64,000 nt of DNA from Pseudomonas sp. BCA17 (GTDB lineage Bacteria > Pseudomonadota > Gammaproteobacteria > Pseudomonadales > Pseudomonadaceae). The translations under genes were made by a program, and so were the position numbers. The stretch is from contig NZ_SGWI01000001.1 of NCBI RefSeq assembly GCF_004519405.1, forward strand, positions 1,426,001 through 1,490,000. Reading direction: 5' to 3'. Numbering within the stretch: the first letter of the stretch is position 1; every line of letters starts with the position of its first letter. The notes under the pieces were generated by a model. The model saw nothing but the letters and a program-made list of their open reading frames with translations. It was not told the origin of the DNA and made no database searches. Shown here piece by piece: positions 1 to 9,882 of the stretch.

Positions 1-1013
1 TATTTCGCATTGTCGATTTCCAGGCGATTACGCGCATACAGGCACTGCGAGGCAAACGCCTCGTTGAGCTCCCACAGGTCGATATCCGCCACCTGCAACC
101 CCTTGGCCTTGAGCAACTTGGGCACCGAGAACACCGGGCCGATACCCATCTCATCCGGTTCGCAGCCCGCCACGGTAAACCCGCGGAAAAACGCCTTGGG
201 CTTGAGCCCCAGTGCCAGTGCTTTCTCCAGGCTCATCACCAGGGTCATCGATGCCCCATCGGAGAGCTGCGACGAGTTGCCCGCCGTCACCGAGCCGTCT
301 TCGGCAAACACGGGTTTCAAGCCTTGCAGGCTGGCCAGGGTGGTGTCCGGGCGGTTGCAATCGTCGCGGTCGACCACGCCGTCCAGCACCTGCACTGCGC
401 CGGTGTTCTTGTCCTCGACTTTGTACTTGACCGCCATCGGCACGATTTCATCGCTGAACAAACCGTCGGCCTGAGCCTGGGCAGTGCGCTGCTGGCTTTG
501 CAGGGCATACAGGTCCTGCTCTTCACGGCTGACGTGATAACGGCGCGCGACGATCTCGGCGGTCTGGCCCATGGGGAAATACAGGCCCGGCACCTGCTCC
601 TTGAGCAACGGGTTGATCAGGTTATCGGTGTTGACGCTTTTCATAGTCAGGCTGATGGACTCGACGCCACCGGCGACGATGATGTCGCTGCAACCCGAAG
701 CGATCTGGTTGGCCGCAATGGCAATCGCCTGCAAACCCGAAGAGCAGAAACGGTTGAGGGTCATGCCCGCCGTCCCGGTGCCCAACTGCGAAAGCACCGC
801 CACATTGCGCCCGATGTTGTAGCCCTGGGCACCTTCGTTGGAGCCGGCACCCACGATGCAATCCTCAACCGTCGCCGGGTCTATGCCGTTGCGTGCGAGC
901 AGCGCATTGACGCAATGGGCCGCCATGTCATCGGGGCGGGTCTGGTTGAACTTGCCGCGAAAGGACTTGGCCAGGCCGGTTCGCACGCTGTCGACGATGA
1001 CTACTTCACGCAT
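1..1013 (-). CDS. Acetyl-CoA acyltransferase (thiolase family), 3' end cut by window edge
   Basis: Condensing or cleaving thiolase that joins two acyl-CoA units or releases acetyl-CoA from 3-ketoacyl-CoA. The first 337 residues are visible. They begin MREVVIVDSVRT and carry the nucleophile motif NRFCSSGLQAI with Cys at residue 90. The C-terminal His and Cys motifs lie beyond the left edge. A full-length member is about 390 residues, so roughly 55 are missing. A GAGGTAG ribosome site lies 6-7 bases before the ATG. The substrate range (biosynthetic or beta-oxidation) cannot be told from sequence. Confidence 0.9.
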   Translation of the reverse strand, partial: MREVVIVDSVRTGLAKSFRGKFNQTRPDDMAAHCVNALLARNGIDPATVEDCIVGAGSNEGAQGYNIGRNVAVLSQLGTGTAGMTLNRFCSSGLQAIAIAANQIASGCSDIIVAGGVESISLTMKSVNTDNLINPLLKEQVPGLYFPMGQTAEIVARRYHVSREEQDLYALQSQQRTAQAQADGLFSDEIVPMAVKYKVEDKNTGAVQVLDGVVDRDDCNRPDTTLASLQGLKPVFAEDGSVTAGNSSQLSDGASMTLVMSLEKALALGLKPKAFFRGFTVAGCEPDEMGIGPVFSVPKLLKAKGLQVADIDLWELNEAFASQCLYARNRLEIDNAK

Positions 1014-1140
1014 GGGGCTACCTCGATCTTGTCGTTGTTGGGAGATGGATCGAGGATAGATCCAGGTCCTCCCAACCGCGACGATCATTCACCCGGCGTA
1101 TGCGAAACCATGAGGGCGGTGAGCGGGATTGCCTCGTTCG

Positions 1141-2691
1141 CTACTTCTTGGCTTTCTTGCCTTTCTTGTCGTGCTTGTCGTGCTTGTCGTGCTTGTCGTG
1201 CTTGTCGGTTTTTTCGAACGCTTCTTCCAGCGCCCGGTTGATCGTGCGCAGCACCTTGACCCGCGCCCAGCGCTTGTCGTTGGCTTCCACCAGGGTCCAG
1301 GGCGAAATTTCGGTGCTGGTGCGGTCGACCATATCGCCCACGGCGGTGCGGTAATCATCCCACTTGTCGCGGTTGCGCCAATCGTCTTCGGTGATCTTGA
1401 AGCGCTTGAAAGGGATGTTTTCACGGGCCTGGAAGCGCTCCAACTGCGTGTCCTTGTCGATGGCCAGCCAGAACTTGACCACGATCACGCCCGCATCGCG
1501 CAGTTGCTCTTCGAAGTCGTTGATTTCGCCATAGGCGCGCATCCAGTCGGCCGGCGAGCAGAAACCTTCGACGCGCTCCACCAGCACGCGGCCGTACCAG
1601 GAGCGGTCGAACACCGTGAACATGCCGCGCGCCGGAATCTTCTGCCAGAACCGCCACAGGTAAGGCTGGGCACGTTCGTCTTCACTGGGCGCGGCAATCG
1701 GCACGATATGGTATTGGCGCGGGTCGAGCGCCGCCGCCACACGCCGGATCGCACCGCCCTTACCCGCCGCATCGTTGCCCTCAAACACAGTGATCAATGC
1801 GTGCTTGCGCATGCGCTTGTCGCGCATCAGGCCGGAGAAGCGCGCCTGTTCGGTAATCAGCTGTTCTTCGTAATCATCTTTTTCCAGGCTTTTGCTCAAG
1901 TCGAGGCTGTCGAGCAGGCCCTTCTTGTCCACCGAAGCGATCAAGGGCGCCGGGTTCATGCCGCTGGATTTACCCTTGGCCAGTTTCAAGGCGTTTTGCA
2001 GCCCCTCGAGCAGCAGCTTGCCCACAGTGAGGCTGCGGTAATGGGCGTCGATCCCTTCGATCACATGCCACGGTGCGTAGTCGCGGCTGGTACGCCGCAG
2101 GATACGCTCACCGAAATGCACGAACTTGTCGTAGGTCTCGGACTGCTGCCAGTCCAGCGGGCTGATGCGCCAGCTGTGCAGGGGGTCGTCGGCCAGCGCC
2201 TTGAGGCGCGCCTTCATCTGCTTCTTGGACAAGTGAAACCAGAACTTGAAGATCAACGCCCCTTCGTCGCAGAGCATCTTTTCCAGGCGCTCGGCACCGG
2301 CGATGGCCTGATCGAGACGGGCATCCTTGATCTCACCGTGCACTCGGCTTTGCAACATCTGGCTGTACCAGTTGCCGAAGAAAACCCCCATGCGTCCCTT
2401 GGCAGGCAATTGGCGCCAATAGCGCCAGGCCGGTGGACGGGCCAGCTCTTCATCGGTCTGCTGATCGAAGGTGCGCACCTCGATCAGGCGCGGGTCCATC
2501 CATTCATTGAGCAGCTTGACCGTCTCGCCCTTGCCGGCGCCTTCGATGCCGTTGATCAGGATGATCACGGGAAAGCGCTTCTGCTGCTGCAGTTCATATT
2601 GAACCTCCAGCAACGCCTCGCGCAGGGCCGGCACTTCAGCGTCATAGGTGTCTTTGTCGATGGCGTGACCGATTTCGGCGGATTCGAACAT
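1141..2691 (-). CDS. pap: Polyphosphate:AMP phosphotransferase (PPK2 family, two-domain)
   Basis: Transfers phosphate from polyphosphate to AMP, giving ADP, in the cytoplasm. The 516-residue protein has two tandem PPK2 kinase domains, each with its own P-loop: GIEGAGKGETVK near residue 48 and GNDAAGKGGAIR near residue 305. This tandem layout is the class II PPK2/Pap arrangement. The start used is MFESAEIGHAIDK, with GGAG 8 bases upstream. An in-frame ATG six codons earlier lacks a better site. The C-terminus ends in a Lys/His/Asp tail of four DKH repeats and KKGKKAKK, encoded by a 9-bp tandem repeat. The tail is unlikely to be part of the kinase fold. Confidence 0.93.
   Translation of the reverse strand: MFESAEIGHAIDKDTYDAEVPALREALLEVQYELQQQKRFPVIILINGIEGAGKGETVKLLNEWMDPRLIEVRTFDQQTDEELARPPAWRYWRQLPAKGRMGVFFGNWYSQMLQSRVHGEIKDARLDQAIAGAERLEKMLCDEGALIFKFWFHLSKKQMKARLKALADDPLHSWRISPLDWQQSETYDKFVHFGERILRRTSRDYAPWHVIEGIDAHYRSLTVGKLLLEGLQNALKLAKGKSSGMNPAPLIASVDKKGLLDSLDLSKSLEKDDYEEQLITEQARFSGLMRDKRMRKHALITVFEGNDAAGKGGAIRRVAAALDPRQYHIVPIAAPSEDERAQPYLWRFWQKIPARGMFTVFDRSWYGRVLVERVEGFCSPADWMRAYGEINDFEEQLRDAGVIVVKFWLAIDKDTQLERFQARENIPFKRFKITEDDWRNRDKWDDYRTAVGDMVDRTSTEISPWTLVEANDKRWARVKVLRTINRALEEAFEKTDKHDKHDKHDKHDKKGKKAKK
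1165..1209. repeat. 9-bp tandem repeat (cttgtcgtg) inside the 3' end of pap
   Basis: Four perfect copies of cttgtcgtg are followed by one imperfect copy. On the minus strand each unit encodes Asp-Lys-His, so gain or loss of a unit keeps the frame and changes only the length of the charged tail of the polyphosphate kinase. Confidence 0.9.
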
Positions 2692-2880
2692 GGGGCAGCT
2701 CCGTTTCAAGATGGCTCAAGACTAGCGGATTGGGCTACGCGGCAGGAAAGGAATTCCAACGAACTTGTCGTGGGTCAATGGCCGCAGCCTGGCTGAACCT
2801 CGGCAACCGCCGCCCATCGCCAGCCCCGTGATCGGCTAGAATGGCGGCCTTGCCTTTGCCTGCGATTTTTTGAGCCGCCC

Positions 2881-4860
2881 ATGAACCCGATCACCCACGC
2901 CCAGCTCGACTGGGATGAGCACGGCCGCCCGCACTCGCGGGTGTTCGACGATGTGTACTTCTCCGACCAGTCGGGCCTTGAAGAAACCCGCTATGTGTTC
3001 CTCGAACAGAACCGTTTGCAGGAGCGCTTTGCGGCCTTGCCGGTGGGTGGGCGGCTGGTGATTGGTGAAACCGGCTTTGGCACCGGCCTGAATTTCCTGT
3101 GTGCCTGGCAGCTGTTCGAGCAACACGCGGTCGCCGGTGCACGCTTGCATTTTGTCAGCGTGGAAAAATACCCCCTCAGTCACACCGACCTGAAACGCGC
3201 CCTCGCCCTGTGGCCCGAGCTGCAACCGTTCGCTGAACAACTGCTGGCGCAGTACATCGCCATCCACCAGGGTTTTCAGCGCCTGGTGCTGGATAACGGC
3301 CGCGTGACCCTGACCCTGCTGATCGGTGATGTGCTGGAGCAATTGCCGCAACTGGACGCGCAGATCGACGCGTGGTTTCTCGACGGTTTCGCCCCTGCGA
3401 AAAACCCGGAGATGTGGACCGCCGAGTTGTTTGCCGAACTGGCACGCCTGGCCGCGCCGGGCTCGACCATCAGCACCTTTACCAGCACCGGCTGGGTTCG
3501 GCGTTTGATCAATGCGGCCGGGTTCAAGATGAAGCGCACGCCGGGTATCGGCCACAAGTGGGAGATCCTGCGCGGTGAGTTTCTCGGTTGGCCGGCCGAT
3601 GTCACACCACCGCCGCCAACCAAACCCTGGTTCGCCCGACCGGCGCGCGCCCATGGCGAGCGCAAAGCCCTGGTGATCGGTGGTGGCCTGGCCGGCTGTG
3701 CCACGGCCGCCAGTCTCGCTGCGCGCGGCTGGCAGGTCGACCTGCTGGAGCGCCACGATGCACTCGCCCAAGAGGCATCGGGCAATCCGCAAGGCGTGCT
3801 GTACCTGAAACTGTCAGCCCATGGCACCGCCTTGTCACAGATGATCGTCGCCGGTTTCGGGCACACCCGTCGTCTGCTGGAACAGCTGCAGCGCGGTGTG
3901 GACTGGGACGACTGCGGCGTGTTGCAACTGGCCTTCGACGCCAAGGAAGACCAACGCCAGGCGCAACTGGCCAATGCGTTTGCGCCGACGCTGGTGCACC
4001 CGCTGAATCGGGAGCAGGCACAAGCCAGGGCCGAGGTTGCCCTGCAGCATGGCGGGCTGTTTTATCCGGAGGGCGGCTGGGTGCACCCGCCCGCCTTGTG
4101 TGAGTGGCAAGCCCGCCAGCCCGGCATCACCGTGCGGCCTCACCATGACGTACTCGACCTGCGCAACGTCGATGGCCAATGGCAGGCCTGGGACGGCGAA
4201 CACCTGCTGGCCGGCGCGCCGGTGGTGGTTTTGGCCTGTGCGGCGCAAGTCCGACAGTTCGCCGACCTGCCGCTCAAGCGCATTCGCGGGCAGATCACCC
4301 GCTTGCCGCAAACAGCCGAGAGCGCCGCGCTCAAGACGGTGGTGTGTGCCGAAGGGTATGTGGCCCCGCCGCGCCTGGGCGAACACACGTTGGGCGCCAG
4401 CTTCGACTTCAACAACGATGACCTCACACCCACCGTCGCCGATCACGCCGGCAACCTGGCGCTGCTCAAGGACATCTCCGCAGACCTGGCCCAACGTCTG
4501 CACGCCGAAGCCCTCGACCCCGCCGACCTGCAAGGCCGCGCCGCCTTTCGCTGCACCAGCCCGGACTACCTGCCCATCGTCGGCCCGCTGGCCGACGCAC
4601 CGGCCTTCACCCAGGCCTACGACGCACTGCGCAAGGATGCCCGGCATAGTCCGCAGACACCGTGTCCCTGGCTGGACGGCCTGTACGTGAACAGCGGCCA
4701 TGGCTCGCGCGGCCTGATCACCGCGCCGCTGTCCGCTGAACTGCTCGCGGCCTGGCTGGATGATGAACCGCTGCCGCTGCCGAGCAGCGTGGCGCACGCC
4801 TGCCACCCGAATCGCTTCGCCGTGCGCACGCTGATTCGCAGCACTGCGACCAAGCGCTGA
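2881..4860 (+). CDS. mnmC: Bifunctional tRNA 5-methylaminomethyl-2-thiouridine biosynthesis protein MnmC
   Basis: Finishes the wobble uridine (mnm5s2U34) of several tRNAs. The C-terminal FAD domain removes the carboxymethyl group and the N-terminal methyltransferase then methylates the amine. The 659 residues fit the family length. The SAM-binding motif GETGFGTGLN is near residue 62, and the FAD dinucleotide fold motif IGGGLAGCATA starts near residue 264. The gene stands alone, with a 189-bp gap to the divergent pap gene. The downstream gene is spaced by 235 bp and belongs to another unit. Confidence 0.97.
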   Translation: MNPITHAQLDWDEHGRPHSRVFDDVYFSDQSGLEETRYVFLEQNRLQERFAALPVGGRLVIGETGFGTGLNFLCAWQLFEQHAVAGARLHFVSVEKYPLSHTDLKRALALWPELQPFAEQLLAQYIAIHQGFQRLVLDNGRVTLTLLIGDVLEQLPQLDAQIDAWFLDGFAPAKNPEMWTAELFAELARLAAPGSTISTFTSTGWVRRLINAAGFKMKRTPGIGHKWEILRGEFLGWPADVTPPPPTKPWFARPARAHGERKALVIGGGLAGCATAASLAARGWQVDLLERHDALAQEASGNPQGVLYLKLSAHGTALSQMIVAGFGHTRRLLEQLQRGVDWDDCGVLQLAFDAKEDQRQAQLANAFAPTLVHPLNREQAQARAEVALQHGGLFYPEGGWVHPPALCEWQARQPGITVRPHHDVLDLRNVDGQWQAWDGEHLLAGAPVVVLACAAQVRQFADLPLKRIRGQITRLPQTAESAALKTVVCAEGYVAPPRLGEHTLGASFDFNNDDLTPTVADHAGNLALLKDISADLAQRLHAEALDPADLQGRAAFRCTSPDYLPIVGPLADAPAFTQAYDALRKDARHSPQTPCPWLDGLYVNSGHGSRGLITAPLSAELLAAWLDDEPLPLPSSVAHACHPNRFAVRTLIRSTATKR

Positions 4861-4870
4861 GCAACACCTC

Positions 4871-4899
4871 GGATACCGGATGGGCCGCCGCCGGTATCC
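4871..4899 (+). terminator. Possible terminator hairpin after mnmC
   Basis: A perfect 9-bp stem, ggataccgg with ccggtatcc, and an 11-base loop start 10 bases after the mnmC stop. No clear U-run follows, so it may act only in mRNA end protection. Confidence 0.4.
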
Positions 4900-5095
4900 C
4901 CTTCCTCCATAAAGGCTTCCCCCGTCAAGCACGGGCAACACAGGCGCGTCATTGCACTGTGCGTACCCCGCGCCCCTTCCGCATATAACTTATTGTTCTA
5001 AAACTCCCACAATTGCCTTGGGTCAGTTTCAGGGTATGCGCCCTTCCGGCGCTGTGAGTTTTGTTCTCCCCAACGGAAAAACCGGTAAGGAATTT

Positions 5096-6868
5096 ATGTG
5101 CGGATTAGCTGGCGAGCTACGTTTTGATCACCAACCTGCCGACCTGGCAGCAATAGAACGCATCACCCATCACCTGGCCCCTCGCGGGCCCGATGCCTGG
5201 GGCTTCCATGCCCAGGGCCCAATCGCCCTTGGCCACCGTCGCCTTAAAATCATGGACCTGTCGGACGGCTCGGCCCAGCCGATGATCGACGCCCATCTGG
5301 GCCTGTCCCTGGCCTTCAACGGTGCCATCTACAACTTCCCGGAACTCAGGGCAGAGCTGGAAGCCCTGGGCTACGCCTTTTATTCCGGCGGCGACACCGA
5401 GGTACTGCTCAAGGGCTATCACGCCTGGGGCGAAGCGCTGCTGCCCAAGCTCAATGGCATGTTTGCGTTTGCGATCTGGGAGCGTGACGCCCAGCGCCTG
5501 TTCCTTGCACGCGACCGTCTCGGCGTGAAGCCGCTGTACCTGTCGCGCACCGGTCAGCGTTTGCGCTTTGCGTCGGCGTTGCCGGCGCTGCTCAAGGGCG
5601 GTGACATCAACCCGATCCTCGATCCGGTGGCACTCAATCATTACCTCAACTTCCACGCCGTGGTACCGGCGCCGCGTACCTTGCTGGCCGGCATTGAGAA
5701 GCTGCCACCGGCAAGCTGGATGCGCATCGACGCCGACGGCAAGACCGAGCAGAAAACCTGGTGGACGCTGCCCTACGGCCCACGTGAGGATGAGCGTAAC
5801 CTCACCCTGGAAGACTGGACCGACCGCGTCCTCGACAGCACCCGCGAAGCCGTAGCCATTCGCCAACGCGCGGCCGTGGATGTCGGGGTACTGCTCTCCG
5901 GCGGCGTCGACTCGAGCATGCTCGTCGGGCTGCTGCGGGAAGTCGGCGTGGAAGGTCTGTCGACCTTCTCCATCGGGTTTGAAGATGCCGGCGGCGAACG
6001 TGGCGACGAGTTCCAGTACTCGGACCTGATCGCCCGGCACTATGGTACCCGCCATCACCAGTTGCGCATCGCCGAGAGCGAAATCATCGAGCAACTGCCC
6101 GCGGCCTTTCGCGCCATGAGCGAGCCGATGGTCAGCCACGACTGCATCGCCTTCTACCTGTTGTCGCGGGAAGTGGCCAAGCATTGCAAGGTGGTGCAGA
6201 GCGGCCAGGGCGCCGATGAGCTCTTCGCCGGTTACCACTGGTACCCGCAGGTGGATGGCGCCAGCGATCCCTACAGTGCCTACCGCGAGGCATTCTTCGA
6301 CCGCAGCTACGACGACTATGCCGCCACCGTCGCGCCTAAATGGCTCACCGCCAACGACGCTGCGGGCGACTTCGTGCGCGAGCATTTCGCGATGCCGGGT
6401 GCGCAAGCCGCGGTGGACAAGGCGCTGCGCCTGGACAGCACGGTGATGCTGGTGGACGACCCGGTCAAACGCGTCGACAACATGACCATGGCCTGGGGCC
6501 TGGAAGCACGCACGCCGTTCCTCGACTACCGCCTGGTGGAACTGTCGGCCCGCGTGCCGGGTAAATTCAAATTGCCCGATGGCGGCAAACAAGTGTTGAA
6601 AGAAGCGGCGCGCCGCGTCATCCCCAGCGAGGTCATCGACCGTAAAAAAGGGTATTTCCCGGTGCCCGGTCTCAAGCATTTGCAAGGCGACACCCTGAAC
6701 TGGGTGCGCGACCTGCTGCTGGACCCCAGCCAGGATCGTGGCCTGTTTAACCCGGCCACACTCGACCGCCTGCTCACTGACCCGCAGGGCCAATTGACCC
6801 CGCTGCGCGGCTCCAAACTGTGGCAACTGGCGGCGCTGAACCTGTGGCTCAGCGAACAAGGAATCTGA
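5096..6868 (+). CDS. asnO: N-acetylglutaminylglutamine amidotransferase (asparagine synthase-like)
   Basis: Amidates the dipeptide N-acetylglutaminylglutamine to give NAGGN, a compatible solute made under osmotic stress. The 590 residues start MCGLAGE, so Cys2 is the glutaminase nucleophile of a class II amidotransferase domain. The C-terminal synthetase domain has the PP-loop LLSGGVDSSM near residue 266. This start puts Cys at position 2 once Met is removed, and AAGG lies 8 bases upstream, so longer in-frame starts are rejected. The order asnO, ngg, M42 peptidase is the NAGGN locus known in Sinorhizobium and Pseudomonas, which separates this gene from ordinary asnB. The next gene starts 3 bases after the stop. 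Confidence 0.93.
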   Translation: MCGLAGELRFDHQPADLAAIERITHHLAPRGPDAWGFHAQGPIALGHRRLKIMDLSDGSAQPMIDAHLGLSLAFNGAIYNFPELRAELEALGYAFYSGGDTEVLLKGYHAWGEALLPKLNGMFAFAIWERDAQRLFLARDRLGVKPLYLSRTGQRLRFASALPALLKGGDINPILDPVALNHYLNFHAVVPAPRTLLAGIEKLPPASWMRIDADGKTEQKTWWTLPYGPREDERNLTLEDWTDRVLDSTREAVAIRQRAAVDVGVLLSGGVDSSMLVGLLREVGVEGLSTFSIGFEDAGGERGDEFQYSDLIARHYGTRHHQLRIAESEIIEQLPAAFRAMSEPMVSHDCIAFYLLSREVAKHCKVVQSGQGADELFAGYHWYPQVDGASDPYSAYREAFFDRSYDDYAATVAPKWLTANDAAGDFVREHFAMPGAQAAVDKALRLDSTVMLVDDPVKRVDNMTMAWGLEARTPFLDYRLVELSARVPGKFKLPDGGKQVLKEAARRVIPSEVIDRKKGYFPVPGLKHLQGDTLNWVRDLLLDPSQDRGLFNPATLDRLLTDPQGQLTPLRGSKLWQLAALNLWLSEQGI

Positions 6869-6871
6869 TTG

Positions 6872-8605
6872 ATGAAACCCCATGCAGCGGCTTACAGCCA
6901 ACGTTTACTCAAGGGCCAGGCACCGTCTTACGAACGCCTGCAAGCCCGACTGGCCGAGGATGGCAGCCCGCAAAACGCCGAACCGATCGCCGTGCATTGC
7001 GGTTGGGGCCGGTTACTGATCGGCCATACCTTTCCCGAACCGGCCAGCCTGGCCGAAGAACTGCTCAAGGAGCAGCCCGGGGAACGCGATATAGCGTTGT
7101 ACGTGGCGGCGCCTCAGCAGATCCTCGGGCTCGACCCACAACAATTGTTCCTCGACCCCTCCGACACCCTGCGCCTATGGTTCACTGACTATCGTCCGGC
7201 CACCCGCGTATTTCGAGGTTTTCGCATCCGTCGCGTACAGACCGATGCCGATTGGCAGGCGGTCAACCTGCTCTACCACGGGCGCGGTATGTTGCCTGTC
7301 GACGCCGAACGCCTCACGCCCCGCCATCAGGGCGGACCGGTGTATTGGCTGGCCGAAGACGAAGACAGCGGCGCGGTGATCGGCAGCGTGATGGGCCTCA
7401 ATCATCAGAAAGCCTTTCAAGACCCGGAAAACGGCTGCAGCCTGTGGTGCCTGGCGGTCGACCCGCAATGCACACGTCCCGGTGTGGGCGAGGTGCTGGT
7501 GCGCCATTTGGTGGAGCACTTCATGAGCCGTGGCTTGAGTTACCTGGACCTGTCGGTGCTGCACGACAATCGCCAGGCCAAGAGCCTCTACGCCAAGTTG
7601 GGTTTTCGGGCGCTGACCACGTTTGCGATCAAGCGCAAGAATGGCATCAACCAACCGCTGTTTCTGGGGCCGGGTCCGCAGGCGGAATTCAATCCGTATG
7701 CGCGGATCATTGTCGAAGAGGCCCATCGCCGCGGCATCGATGTACAGGTCGATGACGCCGAGGCCGGTTTGTTCACCTTAAGCCATGGCGGACGCCGCGT
7801 GCGCTGCCGTGAGTCCCTGAGCGACCTGACCAGCGCTATCAGCATGACCTTGTGCCAGGACAAAAGCCTGACCCATAAAGTGCTCAAAGCGGCTGGTCTG
7901 AAATTACCGGCGCAACAATTGGCAGGCAGCGCCGATGACAACCTGGAGTTTCTCGACGAGCACCAGCGCATCGTGGTCAAGCCACTGGACGGCGAGCAAG
8001 GCCAGGGGGTGGCGGTGGATTTGCAGACCATCGAAGACGTGCAACAGGCCATCGAAGCGGCACGCCAGTTCGACAGCCGCGTGTTACTGGAGAGTTTCCA
8101 CGAAGGCCTGGATCTGCGCATCCTGGTGATCGGCTTTGAAGTGGTCGCCGCCGCTATCCGCCGCCCGGCCGAAGTCACCGGCGACGGTCACCACACCATC
8201 CGCGCCTTGATCGAGGCCCAAAGCCGTCGCCGGCAGGCCGCTACCGACGGCGAGAGCAAAATCCCCCTCGATGGCGAAACCGAACGCACGCTGAATGCCG
8301 CCGGCTACGACTACAACAGCATCCTGCCTCCCGGCCAGACCCTGGCCGTGCGCCGCACGGCCAACCTGCACACCGGCGGTTGCCTGGAGGATGTCACCGC
8401 AATCCTGCACCCCACCCTGGTGGACGCCGCCATTCGTGCCGCCCGCGCCCTGGACATCCCGATGGTCGGCCTGGACCTGATGGTGCCTGCCGCCGACCAA
8501 CCCGAGTACGTATTCATCGAGGCCAACGAACGGGCCGGCCTGGCCAATCATGAGCCGCAGCCCACTGCGGAAAAGTTTGTGGACTTGCTGTTTCCCCATA
8601 GCTGA
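6872..8605 (+). CDS. ngg: N-acetylglutaminylglutamine synthetase (GNAT plus ATP-grasp)
   Basis: Makes N-acetylglutaminylglutamine by acetylating glutamine and joining a second glutamine with ATP. The 577-residue protein fuses a GNAT acetyltransferase domain (about residues 110-255, with the acetyl-CoA stretch around LAVDPQCTRPGVGEVL) to a C-terminal ATP-grasp domain (about 300-577, with VVKPLDGEQGQGV and FIEANERAGL). The ATG follows the asnO stop by 3 bases with AAGGAAT upstream. A TTG one codon earlier is less likely. Product and context agree with the osmolyte pathway. The split of tasks between the two domains is inferred from fold families. Confidence 0.92.
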   Translation: MKPHAAAYSQRLLKGQAPSYERLQARLAEDGSPQNAEPIAVHCGWGRLLIGHTFPEPASLAEELLKEQPGERDIALYVAAPQQILGLDPQQLFLDPSDTLRLWFTDYRPATRVFRGFRIRRVQTDADWQAVNLLYHGRGMLPVDAERLTPRHQGGPVYWLAEDEDSGAVIGSVMGLNHQKAFQDPENGCSLWCLAVDPQCTRPGVGEVLVRHLVEHFMSRGLSYLDLSVLHDNRQAKSLYAKLGFRALTTFAIKRKNGINQPLFLGPGPQAEFNPYARIIVEEAHRRGIDVQVDDAEAGLFTLSHGGRRVRCRESLSDLTSAISMTLCQDKSLTHKVLKAAGLKLPAQQLAGSADDNLEFLDEHQRIVVKPLDGEQGQGVAVDLQTIEDVQQAIEAARQFDSRVLLESFHEGLDLRILVIGFEVVAAAIRRPAEVTGDGHHTIRALIEAQSRRRQAATDGESKIPLDGETERTLNAAGYDYNSILPPGQTLAVRRTANLHTGGCLEDVTAILHPTLVDAAIRAARALDIPMVGLDLMVPAADQPEYVFIEANERAGLANHEPQPTAEKFVDLLFPHS

Positions 8606-8628
8606 ACGATCCGACCTTAGGAGTCTTT

Positions 8629-9813
8629 ATGAGCCGAACCATCCCCGAACCGGATCTGAATTACCTGCAAAAAGTACTGCTGGAAATGCTCGCCATTCCC
8701 AGCCCTACCGGATTTACCGACACCATCGTGCGCTATGTCGCCGAACGCCTGGAAGAACTGGGTATTCCCTTCGAAATGACCCGGCGCGGCACCATTCGCG
8801 CCACCCTGAAAGGCCAAAAAAACAGCCCGGACCGTGCCGTGTCTGCGCACTTGGACACCATTGGCGCCGCCGTGCGGGCCATCAAGGACAACGGTCGCCT
8901 GACGCTGGCGCCAGTGGGTTGCTGGTCGAGCCGCTTTGCCGAAGGCAGCCGGGTCAGCCTGTTTACCGACAATGGCGTAATCCGTGGCAGTGTGCTGCCG
9001 CTGATGGCCTCCGGGCACGCGTTCAACACCGCCGTGGATGAAATGCCGGTGAGTTGGGACCATGTGGAATTGCGCCTGGACGCCTACTGCGCCACCCGCG
9101 CCGACTGTGATTCGCTGGGCATCAGCGTGGGCGACTACGTGGCGTTCGACCCCTTGCCGGAGTTCACCGAGAGTGGGCATATCAGCGCCCGCCACCTGGA
9201 TGACAAAGCCGGTGTCGCGGCCTTGCTCGCCGCGCTCAAGGCCATCGTCGACAGCGGCGAACCCTTGCTGATCGACTGTCACCCGCTGTTCACCATCACC
9301 GAAGAAACCGGCAGTGGCGCAGCCGCCGCCCTGCCCTGGGACGTCAGTGAATTCGTAGGGATCGATATTGCCCCGGTTGCCCCCGGCCAGCACTCCAGCG
9401 AGCATGCCGTGAGCGTGGCGATGCAGGACTCCGGCGGGCCGTATGACTATCACCTGTCCCGTCATCTGTTGCGCCTGGCGACCGACAACGAGCTGCCCGT
9501 GCGCCGCGACTTGTTCCGCTATTACTTCAGCGACGCCCACTCGGCCGTCACCGCCGGCCACGACATCCGCACCGCCCTGCTGGCCTTCGGCTGCGACGCC
9601 ACTCACGGCTACGAACGTACGCACATCGACAGCCTGGCCGCGCTGAGCCGCCTGTTGGGCGCCTATATCCTCAGCCCGCCGGTGTTCGCCAGCGATGCAC
9701 AACCGGCCCAGGGCTCACTGGACAGGTTCAGCCATCAGCTGGAACACGAGACGCAAATGGAGAGCGACACCCGTGTACCGTCGGTGGACAGCCTGGTCGG
9801 TCAAAAATCCTGA
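8629..9813 (+). CDS. Osmoprotectant NAGGN system M42 family peptidase
   Basis: A 394-residue metallopeptidase of the M42 glutamyl aminopeptidase/glucanase type. Visible metal and catalytic motifs are SAHLDTIGA (His near 75), HLDDKAG (Asp near 190) and TITEETGSGAA (Glu pair near 224). It is the third gene of the NAGGN operon, 23 bases after ngg, with TTAGGAG upstream of the ATG. Its role in the pathway is not settled. Breakdown or turnover of the dipeptide when osmotic stress ends is a reasonable inference from its position. Confidence 0.88.
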   Translation: MSRTIPEPDLNYLQKVLLEMLAIPSPTGFTDTIVRYVAERLEELGIPFEMTRRGTIRATLKGQKNSPDRAVSAHLDTIGAAVRAIKDNGRLTLAPVGCWSSRFAEGSRVSLFTDNGVIRGSVLPLMASGHAFNTAVDEMPVSWDHVELRLDAYCATRADCDSLGISVGDYVAFDPLPEFTESGHISARHLDDKAGVAALLAALKAIVDSGEPLLIDCHPLFTITEETGSGAAAALPWDVSEFVGIDIAPVAPGQHSSEHAVSVAMQDSGGPYDYHLSRHLLRLATDNELPVRRDLFRYYFSDAHSAVTAGHDIRTALLAFGCDATHGYERTHIDSLAALSRLLGAYILSPPVFASDAQPAQGSLDRFSHQLEHETQMESDTRVPSVDSLVGQKS

Positions 9814-9882
9814 CGCCGGCAACTGCTGGTAACAAGGGGCCCGGCGCAGTAGGATCGCCGGGACCCTACCTCCGAGGCTTGT

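Noticed and set aside
1165..1209. CRISPR-like tandem repeat
   Set aside because: The units are 9 bp without spacers and lie in frame inside pap.
1129..2796. 555-codon open frame antisense to pap
   Set aside because: It mirrors the pap reading frame in high-GC DNA and encodes no recognisable domain; pap on the other strand is a clear enzyme.
5117..6901. 594-codon open frame antisense to asnO
   Set aside because: Same high-GC shadow effect; the sense strand has intact amidotransferase motifs.
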